Shown here one piece after another: positions 22,603 through 34,127 of a stretch of 64,000 nt of DNA. Numbering within the stretch: the first letter of the stretch is position 1; the number at the start of each line of letters is the position of its first letter. A program made the position numbers and the translations under genes. The notes under the pieces were generated by a model that saw only the letters and a program-made list of their open reading frames with translations, ran no database searches and was not told the DNA's origin. The DNA is from Tuctoria greenei. Lineage: Eukaryota; Streptophyta; Magnoliopsida; Poales; Poaceae. The stretch covers positions 93,660,301 through 93,724,300 of the forward strand of contig JAYESD010000005.1 of the NCBI GenBank assembly GCA_036927565.1, in the 5' to 3' direction.

Positions 22603-23800
22603 GTGACCTTTCATTTCCCGAGGCGGTATCGATGCGTCCCATCATTCCATCAATGCGCAGAAAACCAACCGCTCCCTCGACGACTCCGCGCGGTCCTTAT
22701 TTAAGACGCGCCATCACCAGTGAGTTCTCCACAAGCGCGTCGCTCACTTTGAATCTTCTTCTTTTCTTCCATTATCTTATTCGCCCCGACGACCCACCAC
22801 CACCACGGCCGACCTTCCGCCGCCAAGCCCGCCGAGAGAGCCACCCTGCAAGAAACTGTGCTGCAGCTCCCCCAATAGGTTCAACACCGAGCAGCGCCTC
22901 TTTATGGCGCAAGAGGCGTACAACAATACATCTCACACCATGAGTTCTTTGGGTCTGGGTACCCTTCCCTAGTTTACTGGAATGGGTACCATCGGCCACT
23001 ACCTCTTCGCCCTCATGGGGGTGGCTGATTGTCTCGACATTCTATTCGAGATGAGGGCCGAGGTGCTTGGCTCGAGGGCCGCAGAAACTTGGTGGAGGCA
23101 ACGGAGAGCAACCTCATTCATAGAGTTGCACCGCCGGTGCAGCTGGCGCAGCCGCCTAGGCTCCTGTTGTACCGGCGCCGGAGTAGCCGCCACCGGAGGA
23201 GGAGGAGGAGGAGGAGGATTTAATTTTTCTTTGTTGTTTTTAGTAGCTTTTGTTTTGTAAATATTGTTAATGAATGAATTCTATTTTTGTTTATATATGT
23301 GATTGAATATTATCTTGTGTGTTCTTCAACTGTGTGAATGAATGAATGTGTGGTGTGTTCATCATGTTCCTTAGGTATCATAAGGAAGAATTTGATTATA
23401 TTCAGGTATCAAGTGAGAATGTGCTCTGAGTTCAGTGATGTGTGATATCAACAGTGAACCGAAGCAAAATGGAGAAATCACGAAGCTAAAGGTGACATGA
23501 GGAATCGGAGATGCGCTTTCAATTAGAGCGCGTCTCTCTTTTAGTAGAGGAGAGGGAGACATCGGTCATAGGAGACGTGCTGTGTTTTATGCGCGTTCTC
23601 CGCTTTTCAGAGAGGAAAGCGTGTCTCAAATATCAACTTAATGGAGACAGGCTTTGTTTTAACGCGTCTCCTTGTACTTTCACCCGAGCCATGTTAGATC
23701 TTCGCTGAAGCGGGCTCGTCTTGCTTAACATTATCAGAGACACCGCCTTTGAGTGTGTCGCCCATCTTTGTCTCCTATTTGGATTTCTTACCTAGTGTAT
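22603..23800. mobile_element. Probable CACTA-type transposon end, no confirmed gene
   Basis: Read on minus from 23800 the sequence begins CACTAGGTAAGAAATCC, like a CACTA terminus. The next about 300 bp (23505-23770) contain GGAGACG/CGTCTCC-type motifs in both orientations, as in CACTA subterminal regions. Further left are a TTATTTAAG box (22698), short ORFs without recognisable motifs, and a GAGGAG microsatellite (23197-23217). The opposite end is not visible, presumably because Tat-B inserted here. An alternative is an unrelated old repeat. Confidence 0.35.
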
Positions 23801-24483
23801 ATACGGGTAAGAAGTCGGAACCTACCTGCGACCCGTAGAAGTTCCACGCCAGTCCTTCGTAGGATGAAGGACAGCCATCGTGAGCTATCCCTCCCCACAC
23901 CTTAGTCAGGCTAGAGCCATTTTTATGCGCTCTTCAATGGGCAAGGATGGATCAACAGGATCGGGCCGAGAAACGGGACTTCCAAGTGCGCTTCGGGGCA
24001 GTTTTGGCTCGGGGTTTTTTGGGCACGGAATTTGGCCGGGATCCCTCCAGGATTCTAGGCTGCCAAACATGCCCTTAGGGAGAAACCCAAAAATAGGAAC
24101 CCTAGAGGAACTCCAAAACCCTTGAGAACCTGCACGGGATTCTCCATTGTAACACCTTCCAAAAAGACTCAATTCAGACGAAGGGAACGTTGGGTTATTA
24201 TCCCCGAGGCAGTCCGAACCTGGGGTAAAATTAGGTGTGTTCTTATTTGCATTCGATCATATCATCCTCAACCATGATCACCACACGGGTGGCACGCCCC
24301 ACTCTGAATCATCAATGGGGCGACTCAGTAGTTTCCATTATGCTGATCTCAAACATTGATATTTGGCGCACAAGGAAGGAGGGTGCCAAGTTCTTTTAGT
24401 GATCACAACATCAAAGTGATGGTGGACGGAAGGCGTCACCATTTCAACCACCCCATAAATGATTCTGAGTAAGAGGAGTCACC
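23801..24483 (+). mobile_element. Tat-C: remnant of a Tat-type LTR end with PBS
   Basis: GTTGGGTTATTATCCCCGAG with AGTCCGAACC (about 24190-24222) resembles the conserved Tat LTR block in plus orientation. TTGGCGCACAAGGAAGGAGGG at 24363-24383 resembles the Tat PBS in Tat-A and Tat-E. This points to an old plus-strand Tat 5' LTR end. The sequence from 23801 to about 24150 is unassigned; it includes a hairpin (TTCTTACC...GGTAAGAA, about 23786-23816) spanning the proposed CACTA junction. Confidence 0.35.
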
Positions 24484-25400
24484 TGTTAGGAGACAATGCA
24501 CTTTAGAGATAAAACTAATTTCTAAAATTACAACAGTATGCATGACAGATAATCTACAAAATATGAATAACAACATGCAAATAAAGCAGATTATATCAAC
24601 CATATTCATGCGTAAAAAACTCATCTTTACTTACAGTGATGACGCTTCCAGCTTCAAAAATGATTAGTGGAGTGTGTGAAGAAGACTGTAGAGGAAACAG
24701 ATCTTCTACCGAGCAGTTGTGTGAATGCTACTCAAAAATCTGATTCGCCCCAACCTGTGCAAATTCTTCACCAGTACGTGGTTTCAGAGACACTGCTCTT
24801 CCGAACGTTGGTGACACGCTGACGAGAGGGATGGACTAGCTTGTAGCAGACGCTCAGCACAACAGACTAGTGAGTTTGTTCACCTCTCTTTTACAGAATG
24901 AAAGTTCACATTATGTATATATAGCAACAACCTCTAGTAACTAAAGGAATAAGTATGCAGTACAACAACACAATTAAGCTCTAGTAATTGAATGCTATAA
25001 ACTTCAGTATTTACAGCATAATTAAATCGCGTCAGTTACTACTCACTATTATCCTCCAGAAACTGACTCATAAAGTGCTACGAATTGCAGCAAATTAAAG
25101 TCATATTAGTGTCAGTCTTATAAAAAAAAAAGAAGAATTATCGCACCAGTCGTCACGTTGCTAGTCCCAAGTCACGTGTTAACTCGCGCAAAAATACGTG
25201 AATACGCGAATACACACGCGCATGCGTGTGATTTGTTTATGGCTCTAGCCATCCTTCTCTCGCATATTCCACACATAGAAAATAGATTCCCTTATAAATA
25301 AGTGCTACCATCCCCAAATAGTCAATGTGAGATAAATGCTTCCTATGCATCTTTGGAATTTAATAGAGAATAATTGGACTCAGGCCCAAATATTCCAACA
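24484..25400 (-). repeat. 3' LTR of a minus-strand copia element (about 917 bp)
   Basis: On minus the LTR begins TGTTGGAATATTTGGGCC at 25400, directly after a T/G-rich polypurine-type tract (TTTTGTGGGGAT). It probably ends CCTAACA at about 24484. This start and PPT are typical of many grass Ty1/copia LTRs. A TATA-like TTTATAAGGG lies near 25290 on minus. The left boundary is approximate. Confidence 0.55.
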
Positions 25401-25681
25401 ATCCCCACAAAATTCCAAAAGCATAGATGACACTACTTGTCGTATGTCTACAATGTTATTTGATATATTAGTTTAACGATGGAGGCCTATTTGGTTGAAC
25501 ACCCATCTTGATCTAAAAAATCTGCCAAACCATAGCTACACAATGGACTATGCTTTGAATTGGTAGTTTTGCGCGAGGCGATTTCATTTAAAGACCAAAC
25601 TTATACTAGCCGCCTATTGGGCCAGTCCTCGGGTGGAGCCTATAAGTCATACTCCTGTGTCTCTTTCATGAGCTTCTTAGA
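25401..25681 (-). other. Internal 3' end of the same copia element, cut by Tat-D
   Basis: The stretch holds the PPT (25401-25412) and about 270 bp of noncoding 3' sequence. Tat-D begins at 25682, so the copia body is displaced to the right and is not found in the window. The presumed Tat-D target-site copy is ttaga. Confidence 0.5.
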
Positions 25682-26516
25682 TGTCGAAGTGTGTAATCGA
25701 CACTTCTCCCAGTACTACTAGATCGTAGCCCACGGAGGTTTGTGATTTGTTGGGGCGCGCATGAGATTACGAACAAGACAGTGACATGAGGATTTTTTCG
25801 TGGTTCGGGCCGCCTGAGCGTAATACCGTACTTCACGGGTGTTGTATGTATGAGTATGCGATGGCTTGTGTGCGTCTGAGCTTAGTTGTCCCTGTACCGT
25901 GTGATGCAGCCCTTTTATAATCCAACAGCTGGTCGTTACATTGGCTACCTTGACCGACATGTGGCCCCGACGGTGTTTAATTACCTAATACACAATCTGT
26001 ATTATTAAGTACATTTAACAGTGATAACGCGCCTTAATAGCAGTATTACCGGTACTAAAGACCATCTGATCGTGTGCCATTAATATGGCATTAATGACAC
26101 ATAATCAGGTCTTATAACGGTAGCTTTAACTGTCCCTTGAATGTTCGCGCCCTTAGAGATCCGTCTATCTTTCTGTTGCTGGCTTAGTTCCGGAGGCTTG
26201 ACACGTGGCTGCTCTGGAGCTTCTCTCTATGGGGAGGCAGGTCCGGAGCCCGTGTACACGTGGCAGCACCGGAGCTTCTCTCTACTGGGGGTTAGGTCCG
26301 GGGCCCCTGGACATGTGGCACGACCTGAGCTTTCCTATACAAGGAGATAGGTCCGACCTTGCTTTATACGTGGCAGCATCGGAGCTACCCTAGTGAGGGA
26401 GGCGAGTCCAATGCTGTGGGACACGTGGAGCCTTCGGAGGTCTTCAACTCTGATTGGTGGAACTCCATGGCTTTTCTTGCGGTATCATGGGGTACCCGGT
26501 ATGTAGGGTCTCGACA
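25682..26516 (-). repeat. 3' LTR of Tat-D (835 bp)
   Basis: On plus the LTR runs TGTCGAAGTG...GTCTCGACA. It contains the shared block at 25802-25838 and a TATA-like TTATAAAAGG on minus near 25913-25922. The G-rich PPT box follows at 26517 (minus). Its layout parallels the Tat-A and Tat-E LTRs, but its sequence is clearly diverged. Confidence 0.8.
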
Positions 26517-26900
26517 GTGGCCCTCAGACCCACCTTTGGGAGAAACCCTTTGGGTTAAGTTATTCTACCAGAGGTTTTGTCTTGGGCCGTTGGGGCGATG
26601 GTCCGTCGTTAAACCACTGCCGCGTGACTCTTCTTGATGCGGCAGGTGAGATACTGGCGTGAGGATCTCACGCAATTGAAGGTCGCCAGTTCCCAATACA
26701 AAAATTATATCGGTTCCGAGCACCCTGTTAGGCCGCCGCCGCCCTCGGGCTTACAACTTCCCATCATGACAATGGTTTGCCAGGGGTATTAACTTCAACT
26801 TATCCGCCGAAGTGGACTCGGGCCCATTTATCATTGATGGGGTAGGTTTCTGAAGTGTGATTTTGATCCCACTGCGGTTTCTATCCAAGCGTTGCGAAGG

Positions 26901-26910
26901 CTTACTTAAG
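26901..26910 (+). promoter_or_regulatory. Putative antisense promoter TATA-like box of Tat-D aORF
   Basis: CTTACTTAAG, identical to 961-970 in Tat-A and about 109 bp before the aORF ATG. The surrounding about 40 bp (gttgcgaaggcttac, agaaggaaa) are also shared with Tat-A. Confidence 0.4.
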
Positions 26911-27018
26911 AAGGAAAACTCGCATGGTTTGAGGACTCTTTACGCTTTCATTCAAACTTGCGCTCAGAGCCTACAAACCTTTGCATATCCCTTCCAACTT
27001 TTGCTCCCCTTTGTCGCG

Positions 27019-30000
27019 ATGGAGTTGAGTCTTCCCCGCAGCAAGATCACTAGCGATGAAGATCTGAAGAGAGTTCGAACCTACATGGGGTGGTCCAGCG
27101 GCTCCTTCAACAACGACATCCGCTTCGGCAAACTCCCCTTCAAGAAGGAGTGCACCGGAGAGATGGTGTACTTCTCGGCGTACACCATGGTGGGTCTGAT
27201 CCCGCCTTTCTCAAGCTTTCTCTTGATGTTGCTAGATTTCTACGGCCTTCAACTTCATCACATCGGCCCCCACTCCTTCTTGCTAGTGGCGACCTTCGTC
27301 CACTTCTGCGAGATGTGGGTGGGTGTCCCGCCGTGCGTCGAGCTCTTCCGTACCTTTTTCAAAGTCCACACCACTAGGAAGAGTGACGAGTGCTTGGGCT
27401 TCTATTACTTCATGATGCGCAAGAATTGTCCCTTCAAGTATTTGAGGACCTTCCATTCCGGCTAGTGGGACAACTTGAAGAAGGATTGTGTGATTATCAC
27501 GGTGGATCATCACGACAGGCTGGAGTTGCTGACGAGCCTCCCCAATGTTGACACTGACGCCTCGAACATGGCTTTGGAGCTGCCTGAAGCTTTCAATCCC
27601 ATCCTGACCAGGATCCGTCAGTGTGTGGAGGGTGGAGTGACCCCTCAAATGGTCTTCAGGAACTTCCTGACGAACCGGTGGGCTCCATTGATGAAGAGGG
27701 AATGGTCTGCCTGTGCTTTCAACAACGAGATGGACCACATCCAAATTGAATTTGGCCTCCGGACCAATCAGGATGACGGTGCTTTGAAGCTCCACCTCCA
27801 GAAACTTCAAGACGGAGCTATCTCATGCGGCTCCTTGACACCTCCAGCAGACTTCCTCCCACTGAATATCATTCCCGATGTCAGGAGGGAGTTCCGAAAG
27901 GGATATCCAGAGCTAGATGACCTCAGCCTGGTGGAGAGTCATAGGACCACAGGGGTCGCATTCCTGAAGCTTCGGAGAGGGTGGCTCCAACCACTACTCC
28001 AAGCCAGAAGGTCGACAACGCCAACAAGGGCAAAGGCAAGGGCAAGGAACTGGCTGAATCCTCCAGCCGGAAGAGGACGCTGAGACATGTTGACAGGAGC
28101 TCCCTCAGGTCAGCTCCATCTCCAGCAGCTCCTACTCCCCGACCAGGCAGAACTTTGGCGGTCAAGCCCTCTTTGGAGTCAGCACGCTCGAGGGGCGCTA
28201 GCTCCAGCAAATCGACTCCAGCTCCAGTGCTGACTGCGGGCTCCAGGTCCGGAAGTCCTTCCTAGCCGAGGGAGGTCTCGACTGAGGTAACACCAGCAGC
28301 TGCGACAAGTTCCGGGCAGCAGTCCGAAGCCTCCACCACACCAACGATGGTGGGTTCTGGCTCTGACCGCCCGATGAAGAGGTTTCACACTGACTGGAGC
28401 GGTAGCATCCCTAGGTAAGCATTGTTATCTCACCTTGAGGTGCTAATTTTGTCTTTATCATTATGTCTTGAATTTTTCCGACCTTTTGTTTCTAGGGTGT
28501 CAAAAAAGAAGACCAAGACTTCGGCTCCTGCTGTAGCAACTGAGGTTGCACAGGCGGAAGCTCCAACTTCAATCCCTGTGCCTCCCCAAGTGGTGGCTGA
28601 AGACACATCAATTCTGGCGCCAACTGTCGTGGACTTGGATTCGGAGTCGTCGCCAGAAGCCCTCGTGGTAGCGCTGGACCACAGGGGAGATGTTCGTGAA
28701 GAAGCGCCAACAGTTTAGGCACTGGCAGTTGAAGTTCTTGCTCTGGAGACGAAGGTGGCAGAAGCTCCGGTGCTTGAGCCGGAGGTAACTGATTCTCCGG
28801 CCCCTGAGCCAGAACTAGTTGAAGCTCCAGTCTTGGAGCCAGAGACTGCGGAAGCTCCGACACCTGAGCCAGAGGTAACCGAAGCTCCGACACCCGAGCC
28901 GGAAGAAGTTGGAGTCCTGGCACCTGAGCCGAATGCGGAGGGAGTTCCGGTCGAAGTTGCAGCGTCCACCCCGGAGGTGACTACTCTGGAGGTTTCTATG
29001 TCAGAGCCAGAGCACCAACAAGAGTCAGTTGTAGGTCCTCCACCCCAGAGCCGATAATTGAAGATCCAGCGGGGGACCTTCTTCATCAACTTCGGAAGTC
29101 GGCCCTAGTGCTGTGGAGACGCAGGGGACTACGCTCGTGCCATGGGACCCAATTTTTGTGTTAGAAGACCCCTTGGAGCCGGCGAAGAAGATCCCAACAG
29201 GTCTAGAGCCAATTCCTTTGGCTTTGTCTATTGACAACGCCTACTCCAGTCTCTGTCAAGTTCAGCCCGCCTTCGACCACGACAGCAAGGTCCTCGAAGA
29301 AGAGCACCACACCCTGAGGAATTGGTGCAACCGACTTCACTTCGAGACCAAGCTGGCGCAAACAAGGCTTGCTGACCACCGGAATGGGTCGAGGAGGAAA
29401 AGGCCCGGATGATATACTAGGGCCAGCTGCTGGATGAGCGGGAGGCTTCCATGAGGGTCCTCGACGCGAAGTCTCTGGAGATTCTCGAGTATGCTAGGAA
29501 GAGCAATGAGGCTACTGACGATCGTCAGGACAACCTCAACAAGTTGAATGAGATTCTCCTTAAGCGCCGAGGGGACCTCGATGAGAGGGAGGAGAAACTC
29601 CTAGAGAAGCAGGAGGACATTATGAAGAGGAAGGAGGAGCTTGCCCAGAGGCTGTCTCCAGGGGAGGAAAGCTTGGCTGACCGCACTAAAAAGTTTGAGC
29701 AGCAGTGCAAGCAGGAGCGCTCCAAAAGAGAAGCTGATGTCGCCACCAGGGAGGAAAAGGTAAAAGGCAAGGAGAAGGACTTGGTGAACCGCCGAAACCG
29801 CATCCACCTCTGGGAGTCAGAGCTTGCTGACCACGAGAAGCAAGTGGCTGAGAGTATTCAGCAACATGCCAAAGAGGTAGAGCGCATCACCCGGGAAGGT
29901 TCGGAGCTTGCGGCCGCCAGAAGGTTGCTAGAGGAACTCAAGAATGAGAGGGCAACAAAGTCTTAGGAAGTCTGGGACTTCCTAGGACATTCTAACAAGG

Positions 30001-30137
30001 CTCTGGTGCTGCTTGGCTTCAGCCCGGTACGTCCTGATGACCCGGAGCCGGAGCTGGACAAGGCGTTGGTGGCGCTGAGCTCTACCAGCAACAAGGTGGA
30101 CACTATGGGTAACGTCATCGTTGACCAACTAGAGACA
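27019..30137 (+). pseudogene. aORF of Tat-D, broken and interrupted by a chromovirus
   Basis: The ATG at 27019 opens MELSLPRSKIT, matching MELGLPASKIK of Tat-E. Exon 1 has the PF04195-type domain (MGWSSGSFNN, GLIPPFSSFLLML, NRWAPLMKRE). TAG at 27463 interrupts SG-K-W, a frameshift lies near 27985, and TAG at 28263 is a further stop. The 81-bp phase-2 intron is 28415-28495. Exon 2 has a Pro/Glu repeat (EAPVLEPE, EAPTPEPE), with TAG at 28716 and a stop at 29055. A coiled coil (29280-29960) follows, with frameshifts near 29060 and 29400 and TAG at 29964, and then the C-terminal domain from VWDFLG. It stops abruptly after VIVDQLET where the Tekay LTR begins at 30138. Confidence 0.82.
28415..28495 (+). 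other. Intron of Tat-D aORF
   Basis: The donor is CCTAG|GTAAGC, the polypyrimidine-rich end is TTGTTTCTAG and the acceptor is |GGTGTC. It is 81 bp and phase 2, the same place as in Tat-A, Tat-B and Tat-E. Confidence 0.82.
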
Positions 30138-32657
30138 TGTGACACCCGGTTCCGAAAATGAACCAAGTGAACGCATATGTGTGCTCAGGATGTTCAACAC
30201 ACATACACGAGTGCAATCACAAAAGGATATATAGAAAATTACCACAGAACAAGATTAATTAACCACTTTTATTACAGAGTTCAGAATATCCTCGAATACA
30301 AGCTCTAATGAATATTAATGACAAGTTTGAACTAATGCAGTGAAAATCATCTAATAAAGCGACTAGGCAGCTAAGCAATAGGGTGGTGCAGCTCCAATCA
30401 ACACCACAGGCAAAGCTGACGGCAGACATGGCCTAGAACTCCGCATTATCACTGTTATACTCCCAATCCTGACCTACAACTGTTGGTGGGGGAATTGCAA
30501 GGGTGAGTACATGTCGTACTCAGTAAGTGTGGAAAGTATGACATGTAGCTGATTCAAATGACGACAATAATAAAGGCTAAGTGCTGAAAAGTACATCAAA
30601 ATATTTGGAAAGCAGTATATTATATGTATGTGAAGTAAACCCATCATAAACCATAAGTAATAACATAGTACCAATCCATATTTCAACACCATCATCCACA
30701 TTCCAGATTTCTCCATTACCATTAACCATATCCATTGCCATAAACCATAATACCATCCCCAAACCAGTACCAAACTATCCCAAATTCCGTCTAATCATGT
30801 GGGTCCAGGTTGCTCATGATCGGGAGCACGACTATCATGATAGTTTTTTAGACACTCTGCAGAGGTTGTACCACTTTACCCACGTGTTTGTGATTTCATC
30901 ACCTTTCAGTGACTGGAATCTCAATTATGCCGTCTCACACTTCGGTTGGTGTGTGGCCAAGAGATCACAAAATAGCTTTTACAAAGGTATTACTAGCATG
31001 TACGAACCCACTGAGGTTTCACCAGTGGAGATGTCTCCAACTGAGCACATCTTCAACCAAGGGCCCCCTCTTGTGCCGTTCGGATCCCAGGGAGTCTCAC
31101 CAACCATATCGAAACCCAATCTGACACCCCTTCCCCGGTACGCCAAATGATCCGCGCAATACTAGCAATGCCCTAATTAATCAGCTACACCGCACCCATA
31201 CTTGGCCTCGTGGTGGCACTGTAAGTCCTGGATGGTCGCTCCAGGAACCTGTCCTTAGATCTAAGCAAGCCAAACCACCATAACATCCATCCCATCCACA
31301 TACCATGCTTGCTTACATCACCCATTACCATATCATATTAACCAGTTCATATTAACCATAATCTCATTAATGCATAATTAAATGGTAACTCTCTACCATA
31401 TATTCCAGGTGACAAGGGTGATTAAACAAATCTAGTAAACTTCATATCATAGGATTCCCATCAAATTGACACAAGCATTCAGTTTTGCAAACAAAACATT
31501 TATTGTCGAAACAGGATCAATATGTTTAAGGACACTTTCCTTGCTCTTGGGATGTGTTAGGATCAAAGACTTCAAACTCCTGGTGCTGGAGATCCTCCAC
31601 AACACTCTCTAGCGCAAATCTGTCTAAACCGTGCAACAAACATACAAGACAAGAAACACAATCAAAAAGTGCACATATATTACTCAATATGTCATGATAT
31701 GCATGATTAATGCAATTGTGAAGTAAAACTTGTTAATAAGTTGCTTTTAATGTTTATTAATCAATTACAATAGTTATTAACAAGTCTACACAGGTTTGGG
31801 GTTGATTCGAATCGATTTAGAATTAATTCAGCAGGAAACAAATTGCAAAATCAAACTAGTCCGCTTGGGACCGGACTAGTCCGCTCTTCGCAGGAACAAC
31901 AAACTAGGGTTTTCTAGATGGACGTGAATTTGGAGGAACGGGGTTGAATTCACGTGAGAAAGAGGAAATAGAAGATATACCCGGTGTTTAGAACTCAAAT
32001 GAATCAAGGGTTTTGGAGGCAACACTTGGATCTTGACGATCTAGGGTTCGCTAGATGAAGAACTTGAAGGTGAATTGTTGATGAAGAACAAAAACTTGAT
32101 GGAGATCTTGATTCTCTTTCGTTTCCTCCTCTTCTTCTTCTTGCTCGGGATCTCCTTCTCCCTCCTTGATGGCAGCTCTCCACGAACTAGGGTTCGGGTG
32201 GACTTTCAATTGAGGCAAAAGGATGCAAGGTGGAGGGGTGGGGTTGTTTATATAGAGGTGGAGGCTCGAGTTTCAATGAATTCCAAGTTTGGGGTGGGTG
32301 GAGGTTGGTGTGGGGTCCCACATGGGCTCCAAAAAGAGTTAGACACGACGTCCTTAGGCCCACTTAAGGTAAAACACAAAAACGAATTGTGGAACAAAAG
32401 ATCAACTCAGAATAACGATTTACCGGACAAGTCCGAAAAAGGCCGGACTAGTCCAAAGATTGACAAAGGCAAAAACGGACAAGTCCGGACTATATCGGAC
32501 AAGTCCGAACTTGGTTAGAGGAAAATAAGACAAGTCTGACCAAAACCGGACAAGTCCGATTTTAGTCACAGGGAAAACAGACAAGTCCGCTGGAGTACCG
32601 GACAAGTCCAGACAAGTCCAAGGACTTAGCAAAAATTTCAAGGATTCGGTACACTAG
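30138..32657 (-). repeat. 3' LTR of a Tekay/Del-type chromovirus, distal part
   Basis: The left edge is TGTGACACCC at 30138, so the LTR ends GGGTGTCACA on minus. The preceding agaca may be the target duplication. The LTR continues at 45248-45516 after removal of Tat-E, giving about 2.8 kb, within the usual long-LTR range of this lineage. It contains no gene. Short ORFs at 30797-31150 and 32075-32518 show no known motif and lie inside the LTR. Confidence 0.7.
32423..32625. repeat. Array of CGGACAAGTCCG / GGACTAGTCC palindromes
   Basis: At least eight near copies of the 10-12-bp palindrome GGACWAGTCC lie within about 200 bp. Further copies are at 31858-31884 and, across the Tat-E insertion, at 45249-45393. 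All are inside the chromovirus LTR. They are interspersed with irregular spacers and so are not a simple tandem satellite. Confidence 0.8.
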
Positions 32658-33618
32658 TGTCGAGGTGTCTAAACCGACACCCCCCCGGACCTACACAGGT
32701 GTAGTCCACGGAGGTTCAATGGATATTCGAGGGGCTAGTCCTAACAAGATCAAGCTCAGAGAATGATGAACACGAGGGATTTACATGGTTCGGGCCGCCT
32801 GAGCGTAATACCCTACTCCACGGTGGTTTTTCTATGTAGTATTCCTTGGGTCTGAGAGACTTTGTCCTCGTCAGTGGCTGCTCGATCCTTTTATAGTTCA
32901 AGGTTGAGCAGCTTACAAGTGGGACCCAGAGCCCGATAGGTGGCCCTGGGAGTACCAAATCCACCTTAAGATCCGAAAGTAAATGCTATCCCTGACAACG
33001 GCTTCAATGTGCCGCCTGTCTATACCCTATCGCAGGGCTACCTATAACCCCTCATCATGGTCGACCATGTCTTGTCTGTCTTGTCGAGGCCTTCTATTGG
33101 TCCGCCGTACATAGCAGTTCAGCTCTGACCAGTCATGACAAGACCGACCATAGTCCACTTGACTTATGAGTGCGAGCTCCCGCCTACCTAGGGAACATGC
33201 GCGTCCTTCCTAGCTTCAGCGTACCGAGCAACCTCCCTTTATTGCTCCTTCCGCGAAAAGGCTCTGGCTCAGCGCTGCCTGATACGTGGTAGCTCCCGGA
33301 CCTTCCCTTAGTGGAAGGTCCAGGTCCAGGAGGTTAGGTCCGGAGCTGCCGGGAACGTAGCAGCATCGGACCCTCTCCTCACGAGAGGAGGTTCGGGGTC
33401 ACCGACCTAGCGAGCACACTGGACCTTCCCTTGGCAAGGTGGCAGACCCAGAGCTGCAGGCCACGTGGCGGCACTAGCCCATCTCTCAATGGGAGATGCT
33501 ACTGCTCCACTTGCCACGTGGCACCCTAGGCCCCTGGAGGTCTCGCCCCCATGGGCAGCGGGGCCTAGTGTGCATTTATCCCTGTACCCAGGGATACCCG
33601 ATTTGCCAGGCACCGACA
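32658..33618 (-). repeat. 3' LTR of Tat-E (961 bp)
   Basis: On plus the LTR runs TGTCGAGGTGTC...GCACCGACA. The conserved Tat block is at 32787-32822 and a minus-strand TATA-like CTATAAAAGG at about 32888-32897. Inside it, minus-strand ATGGGCCCGGGGGCCAC (33619-33635) is the polypurine tract. Confidence 0.9.
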
Positions 33619-33969
33619 GTGGCCCCCGGGCCCATCTCGGGGAGAAACTTCCCTGTAAAGGCGGTTATACCCGTGGTGGGGCCATTCTAAATCTTCGTGC
33701 TGCGGATTTAAGGACTTCCCTTCAATGCGCCAGACAAAATCTTTGTCTGCAGATACTGCACCATCAACTGGTGTCGGTTCCCAAAATTCGTTTTGGCGCC
33801 GCGCGACCATTAAGTTTCTACGCTTAAATTTTGAATTCTCACCTATGAAAGCAACTACCTTGAGGCGGCCACTCGGTATTTCCGCCGATTTAGGCTCTTG
33901 ACCCACCAGTCATACACGGGTTATCCCAGTATCCCGGTTCCTGGGGTTTCCTTCCAAACGTCGTAGATC

Positions 33970-33979
33970 TATACTTAAG
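33970..33979 (+). promoter_or_regulatory. Putative antisense promoter TATA-like box of Tat-E aORF
   Basis: TATACTTAAG lies about 150 bp before the ATG at 34128. It corresponds to CTTACTTAAG in Tat-A and Tat-D. Downstream, a pyrimidine-rich leader with cacgctttcactcgc is also shared with Tat-D. Confidence 0.4.
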
Positions 33980-34127
33980 GGGGAGAGTAGCACAAGTCAC
34001 ATACTCTTCACGCTTTCACTCGCACCCGCACTTGAGCCCTTGCAGCCTTCCCACATCCTTCGACTTTGAGCCCTAGTCCTTTGCTAATCCAACCTTCCCC
34101 CTCCCCCCCCCCCCCCATCCTGTTGCC

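Larger units (their letters stand above)
25682..30137 (-). mobile_element. Tat-D: Tat-lineage element, 3' part only
   Basis: Only the 3' LTR and the aORF are present. By the Tat plan, gag-pol would lie on minus to the right of the aORF, but a Tekay-type element interrupts at 30138 and the remainder is not seen again in the window. Confidence 0.8.

Noticed and set aside
22581..23260. Possible host gene (short plus-strand ORFs with a TTATTTAAG box upstream)
   Set aside because: The ORFs are short, in different frames and without motifs, and are bounded by transposon ends. It is kept only as part of an unassigned block.
30797..31150. 117-residue plus-strand ORF
   Set aside because: It lies within the chromovirus LTR and has no motif or conserved neighbour.
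32075..32518. 147-residue ORF with Leu-rich start (LFRFLLFFFLLG)
   Set aside because: It is inside the chromovirus LTR, runs into the palindrome array and has no homology I recognise. The hydrophobic stretch alone is not evidence for a gene.
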